In this document: positions 63,201 to 64,000 of the stretch, in pieces
Position numbering within the stretch: position 1 is the first letter of the stretch
How the letters are laid out: each line of letters opens with the position of its first letter
DNA from: RZYY01 sp036794825
GTDB taxonomy: Bacteria; Bacteroidota; Bacteroidia; Bacteroidales; 4484-276
DNA length: 64,000 bases
Direction of reading: 5' to 3'
Assembly: GCA_036794825.1 (NCBI GenBank)
Contig: DAIRGA010000003.1
Coordinates: 1 to 64,000, forward strand
Position numbers and translations under genes: made by a program
The notes under the pieces: generated by a model
Seen by the model: only the letters and a program-made list of their open reading frames with translations
What the model was told of the DNA's origin: nothing
Databases searched by the model: none

Positions 63201-63319
63201 GAATCAACCTCCTTCCATTTTTCGTCATAATTTTTATCCATTGGGGGCATGTTTGCAGTGATAAAAATAACAATCGCAGCTAAGAGGACAATGAGAATTG
63301 CCGGTTTTAATAAATTCAT
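57263..63319 (-). CDS. Large alpha-2-macroglobulin family protein
   Basis: ATG 63319 (two codons after an in-frame TTG) gives 2018 residues. An N-terminal hydrophobic anchor/signal (AILIVLLAAIVIFITANMP) puts it in the periplasm, without a lipobox. The first ~450 residues are helical, TPR-like. Then come macroglobulin domains, with YRPGQTVYFKAIVIE (MG2, around 600) and an A2M domain (FFYPLLQTNEQGEVIIRFTLPESFTRWKFMALGTT, about 1260-1295), followed by a helical thioester-type domain (VVSEPVHKNALSVFAAFYAN ... PNGGFYWFEGM). The classical CxEQ thioester motif is absent. Bacterial A2M proteins trap or inhibit proteases at the envelope; without the thioester this one must act non-covalently or structurally. 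It has no PBP1C neighbour. Confidence 0.9.
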   Translation of the reverse strand: MNLLKPAILIVLLAAIVIFITANMPPMDKNYDEKWKEVDSLISQNQPRSALGSVEQIYQLARADQNSPQLIKANLYRIKLMADYEEDYMVKAISTIQKEIEDAGFPDKQILHSILGDLYLRYFQMNRYQVLDRGKIAGDAGNDVRTWDAAKLLGTAASHFEASLVPENELQNTDLKPFAAILDEKKDSKVYRPTLFDFLAHRAVDFYSSGESGITTAADQWKPDHADYFSSAERFINFQIPENKSHTFASKILKIYQQLLSFHIGDADPQALIDADLQRLNYVRNSSVLDGKDGHYRNALEGLQQRFNMSPPSASVTFELAKFHESNAVKYNPAGGDEFRWERKKAVEICREAIKKFPKSPGATNCQILLDELLKPSISVQTETASLPGKPSLALLSWKNYNKVWFRLIPINYKDYQNLSWRIPVADLAARLVKLEPMQTWSLDVPNELDYQQHSTEFSIPALETGFYLILASTDQSFSMKDNQLAWADFWITNLTFTSKRPERGGQEFFILDRSKGTPKSGVSYKVFTRDYDYKTREYSDKLMQSGTSDRNGYFAIEPQDGARNPSVTIQLSERKDSFSPATSFYIGPPSKPDERPVLRSFFFTDRAIYRPGQTVYFKAIVIEKIVDKQEAKSDHNLKIEFFDVNYQLISSINLTTNEYGAVNGSFTIPSGIINGQMTIRNSSGSTIIQVEDYKRPTFEVDFQPVQSSFRLNAEITVGGEVKAYAGNRIDDAKVKYRVVRRSIFPYRWIFYWNFFPQSPEIELVAGETITDSEGRFSINFTAVPDQDVNRNFKPVFQYTIYASATDISGETQSGEQTISVGYEALFLDVDIPEKLDQSRNLTFKLSAENFDGVKQKTVVKVEIQRLSDPGKLFTDRLWDAPDQFIIPPDQFAKDFPGRAYKDENKPENWMKAETVLNRNFDTRSDTVISPENFTQWKPGKYLVTLTATDAFGQTVETKKYFDVFNPADSKPPLTVYNWFTPLKTSGEPGEEASFLIGSAARGARALYEVQLRGKTLSREWISLDREQKLIKVPIREEFRGNFNIQVTMVVNNREFNNQMTVTVPFTNKQLDLAFETFRSQLEPGSTEEWKIKVSNKNGEQVAAQLLASMYDASLDAFVKHNWYFDLYQPNGQATPWQSSGSVGLSRGNQWDFTVRPYKSYIYNEYDQLNWFGFGGFGYDNIYYMKGGPMQGSRMGVANATEMSVEAGQMQMDGINETGTVPSPEAAVEEPEKARYVENFPFRRDFNETAFFYPLLQTNEQGEVIIRFTLPESFTRWKFMALGTTKDLMTGMLMQEFTASKKLMVIPNAPRFFRMGDTITFTSKISNLSEDVLSGTASLELFNPISMKPVNESFGIVNNPAKFTAEGKRSTTVSWQMVIPEDFGVITYRVKATAGNYTDGEEKSIPVLPNRMLVTESLPLPISGAGSKDFKFKKLLESEKSTTIRNQNLTVEFASNPAWYAIQALPVVSEPVHKNALSVFAAFYANSIAFYIGNGNPKIRSVFESWKNQTPESFLSNLDKNQELKALLLEQTPWVLQARDENERKQRVALLFDLNNMRDRLDVSIRTLEQMQSPNGGFYWFEGMPESRYITQNIVEGLGKLHSMRIIDAISDERINRIITRAVRYLDERIRDDYDEILRFHKDKLEEDHLSGTQIQFLFARSFFPHIMMNPSYETAFNYFKNQATKYWTKQNNYLQGMIALSLQRYGNQDIPNMIVKSLKEKSLTSEEMGMYWRIESGYYWYQSPVETQAMMIAVFDEVAGDKSAVEQMKIWLLKQKQTQDWKTTRATVEAIYALLKRGKDLLAGDELVRIEIAGQEIDVKTAGKVEAGTGYFSKSWSSAEIKPQMGNISLTKPDDGIAWGAMYWQYFEDMDKITPHATPLSLQKQLYVERISPAGTVLEKVNDKDILKVGDKVTVRIELRVDRDLEYVHMQDMRASALEPVNVLSGYKYRGGLGYYESTRDAATNFFFDYLRKGTYVFEYPLIATQTGNFSNGISTIQCMYAPEFSAHSKGIRLVVE

Positions 63320-63442
63320 AATCAATGATTTTTTTCGATTCCGGATTTGTAATCAACAATTATGCAAAAAGAATTTCCAGGAAAGCATAATACGGCAAAG
63401 ATGGTTCATTTTGACGAAACCTTAACGGTTGTAGCCGGAAAC

Positions 63443-63475
63443 AAAAAACCCGGCCAGATCATTGATCTGCCGGGT
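63443..63475 (-). terminator. Intrinsic terminator after the DUF6249 gene
   Basis: On the minus strand, ACCCGG (63475-63470) pairs with CCGGGT (63453-63448) and CAGATCA with TGATCTG inside, with one bulged base, followed by a run of six T. It lies 26 bases after the stop of the 123-residue gene. Confidence 0.85.
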
Positions 63476-63500
63476 AAGTGTTTTTCAAACAAATCGCTTG

Positions 63501-63872
63501 TTACTCTTTTGTAAAACCTTCAGCTTTCTCCTCACTGTTTTTCAATTGATTGAGCGCATTTTTCTTAATCAAAAAGTAGTAAACCAGCAGGCTTGTTCCG
63601 CCAAAAATGAGCATCATCGAAAAATAGGCCGGTTCTTCGTCCATGTAGTTGCCGGCGGTAAGTATGTTCCCAAGCAGTATTCCCACCGAAATGCCGATCA
63701 TCAGCAGGCCGACCTTCAGGGTATTGTTAGCATCTTTATCGGTTTTGAGCATTGAAGCATCTTTGCCATGCTGTATCAGCGTCATATGAATCCGCTTGCG
63801 TGCCTGAATCTGCACAATCAGAACTATGGCTGCAAAAAAGCCGAGCGGTACCAGAATTTCAACTCCTCCCAT
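63501..63872 (-). CDS. DUF6249 membrane protein
   Basis: The 123-residue protein has an N-terminal helix (EILVPLGFFAAIVLIVQIQARKR), a polar stretch, and two further helices (LKVGLLMIGISVGILLGNILT and YFSMMLIFGGTSLLVYYFLI), ending in a charged tail (KNSEEKAEGFTKE). It matches DUF6249, a small inner-membrane family of Bacteroidota that often follows an ECF sigma gene; any such gene here would lie beyond the right edge. A good terminator follows. Confidence 0.8.
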   Translation of the reverse strand: MGGVEILVPLGFFAAIVLIVQIQARKRIHMTLIQHGKDASMLKTDKDANNTLKVGLLMIGISVGILLGNILTAGNYMDEEPAYFSMMLIFGGTSLLVYYFLIKKNALNQLKNSEEKAEGFTKE

Positions 63873-64000
63873 GATTTCAATTTTTTAATGGTTATGTTTA
63901 AAATGTCAATTTCACTTTCACCGCTTTTGACGCTGGCATTGGTTCAAGGTTACAAAAAAATGGTTCGGAGGGTCATCAACTGAACAATTTTTTATTTTTG
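63873..64000. other. Right-edge sequence without a gene
   Basis: I see no coding frame in these last 128 bases. They are the upstream region of the DUF6249 gene and may include the 3' end of, or a promoter shared with, something beyond the window. Confidence 0.4.

Noticed and set aside
63768..63983. 71-codon plus-strand frame near the right edge
   Set aside because: Mostly antisense to the DUF6249 gene and without any recognisable pattern.

Overview
The window is chromosomal DNA of a Bacteroidota bacterium, probably a Bacteroidales/Marinilabiliales-type relative. Evidence: three secreted proteins end in type IX secretion (T9SS) sorting domains, there is a GldB lipoprotein, two GH92 mannosidases, a FecI/FecR-type sigma/anti-sigma pair, DUF3078 and PorT-like barrels, and many starts are preceded by the Bacteroidota -7 box TAnnTTTG. 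Shine-Dalgarno sites are weak and several genes can only begin at TTG. I saw no rRNA, tRNA, CRISPR array or transposase gene.

Layout. 1-425 is the N-terminus of a secreted protein running off the left edge, followed by about 900 gene-free bases. 1324-3847 is a redox pair: a Tat-exported DUF362 protein and a membrane polyferredoxin that looks like NapH fused to NapG. 3887-6844 and 13010-15304 are two GH92 alpha-mannosidases. Between them lie two T9SS cargo proteins (minus strand) and a plastic patch at 10.9-13.0 kb: an antitoxin-like gene, a truncated toxin start, and an AAA/DUF4143 ATPase flanked by two 96-bp direct repeats (92/96 identical) and preceded by twin palindromic operators. 15.4-18.8 kb has a PQQ-type sugar dehydrogenase, a glycosyltransferase and miaA; two tandem hairpin repeats separate miaA from convergent tag.

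19.6-33.4 kb is mostly housekeeping: nadE with a barrel protein, a divergent barrel protein, gldB, an hpt-obgE-PAP2 operon, a purE-pyrE-SRPBCC-lpxK-PNP operon, glyA, DUF3078-mscL. 33.4-39.8 kb has a large T9SS-exported M14 peptidase, glnS, a nuclease-fold protein and a two-gene small operon.

39.9-49.2 kb is the accessory-looking part: a TonB-dependent receptor; a divergent, perhaps decayed HTH gene; an ECF sigma with a hydrophobic tail, its FecR anti-sigma, and an STN-domain protein whose body is LA_2272-like surface repeats instead of a TonB barrel; then START-domain protein, a DUF2062-SDR fusion and an extended-SDR epimerase, apparently one operon.

49.3-64 kb: two small uncharacterised genes (one lipoprotein), typA, preA without preT, a FabH-like synthase, a nucleotide operon (LOG family, NMP-kinase-like P-loop protein, dCMP deaminase), a HipB-like HTH pseudogene, a 2018-residue alpha-2-macroglobulin-like protein and a DUF6249 membrane protein. 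The best candidates for something undescribed are the repeat-flanked ATPase unit, the sigma/FecR/STN-repeat locus with its lipid-like enzyme operon, and the LOG-kinase-deaminase operon.
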